64,000 bases of DNA. Source: Caldicellulosiruptor danielii. GTDB lineage: Bacteria > Bacillota > Thermoanaerobacteria > Caldicellulosiruptorales > Caldicellulosiruptoraceae. Positions 63,690 through 64,000 of the stretch are shown piece after piece. The stretch lies in NCBI RefSeq assembly GCF_034343125.1, contig NZ_CP139957.1, forward strand, positions 2,758,095-2,822,094. Direction: 5' to 3'. How positions within the stretch are numbered: position 1 is the first letter of the stretch; every line of letters starts with the position of its first letter. Both the position numbers and the translations under genes were made by a program. A model generated the notes under the pieces. It was given only the letters and a program-made list of their open reading frames with translations, was not told the origin of the DNA and ran no database searches.

Positions 63690-64000
63690 ACAAGATATCC
63701 ACATGTGAAAATCTAATTTTGATAAATTTAATTCACAAAAATAATCCACATATCCACAGTTTTTATCCACAGACATTTAACAGGGTGTAGACAATTTTTT
63801 CACTGTGGAAAATTTGATTCTCAAAATATATTTTCTTATTGATGTGGATAATTTTTTTTGGTATATTTAATAGTGCTTCTGAAAATTATAAAACATATTT
63901 TCGGTTGTGGAAATTAGTTTTCCACAGTTGTTGATAACATTGTGGATAATGTTTAAAAAATGCGAATTTTAAATTACATATAAAAAGGGTGAAAATTCAC
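63690..64000. other. oriC: Replication origin region (oriC) with DnaA boxes
   Basis: Perfect DnaA boxes (TTATCCACA or complement) lie at 63763-63771, 63843-63851 and 63941-63949. One-mismatch boxes are at 63695-63703, 63742-63750, 63750-63758 and 63929-63937, with further TGTGGAAA/TTTTCCACA copies at 63804-63812, 63906-63914 and 63918-63926. Very AT-rich blocks such as TTATTGATG and the following T run could unwind. The next gene, just beyond the edge, is expected to be dnaA. The region from 63552 has no gene. Confidence 0.85.

Noticed and set aside
63561..63776. A 71-codon minus-strand frame in the origin region
   Set aside because: It covers the DnaA-box cluster, has no ribosome site and reads as non-coding sequence.

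Overview
This AT-rich window looks like the chromosome of an anaerobic, thermophilic, Gram-positive Firmicute, most likely Caldicellulosiruptor or a close relative. The evidence is the 30-bp CRISPR repeats ending in ATTGAAAC, the intracellular xylan-degradation cassette, strong AGGAGG-type ribosome sites with frequent TTG/GTG starts, a set of spore genes (spoVA, spoVS, gerK) and the origin-proximal order rpmH-rnpA-yidD-yidC-jag-mnmE-mnmG-rsmG-noc. The genus is an inference. No rRNA, tRNA or cas gene was seen.

Layout. 1-12.1 kb is a CRISPR/Rpn zone. A 58-repeat array (477-4310), a second decaying array (6027-6690), a leader with a single repeat (10056-10085) and a two-repeat mini-array (11621-11717) alternate with genes for Rpn-type PD-(D/E)XK nucleases. 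A DUF1848 gene and a broken methyltransferase lie between them. 12.2-13.7 kb holds an IS30-family element. 13.8-17.8 kb is an acetylesterase / polysaccharide deacetylase / GH10 xylanase operon. 18-29 kb carries an SLH/transglutaminase-fold protein, bioY (frameshifted) behind a BirA-like operator, recD2, a ComK-like gene, the YvrJ-DUF2922-DUF1659 trio, spoVAC-AD-AE, spoVS and several unknown genes, two of which appear to start at ATT. 29-42.7 kb is signalling: a GGDEF-EAL sensor, two WYL proteins, an atypical chemoreceptor, a CAP-domain protein, a fumarase subunit (frameshifted), a CvpA-like operon and a PAS-SpoIIE phosphatase. 42.7-45.6 kb has parB-parA between two parS sites, plus a fourth Rpn gene. 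45.7-49.1 kb is a phosphate-starvation island: a long array of 11-bp-phased PHO boxes, a PstS-like protein, an alkaline phosphatase and a phosphatase remnant. 49.3-51.5 kb is a compact XRE / ImmA-IrrE / PIN-like three-gene cassette. 51.6-59.3 kb is the conserved origin-flanking housekeeping block. 59.6-63.6 kb is a germination-receptor operon, and 63.69-64.0 kb is a DnaA-box cluster (oriC) at the window edge.

How the parts relate. CRISPR leaders carry near-consensus promoters reading into each array; array 1 ends in an intrinsic terminator placed just upstream of an Rpn promoter. The repeated leader-array-Rpn order suggests the region grew by duplication or recombination of that unit. Several conserved genes (bioY, spoVAD, fumarase alpha, parB, probably the SLH protein) are each broken by one base in or beside a short homopolymer. 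This is better explained by sequence error, or possibly by homopolymer slippage, than by independent gene decay. The most novel-looking elements are the XRE-ImmA-PIN cassette, the CRISPR/Rpn alternation, and the tandem genes with perfect Shine-Dalgarno sequences but ATT starts.
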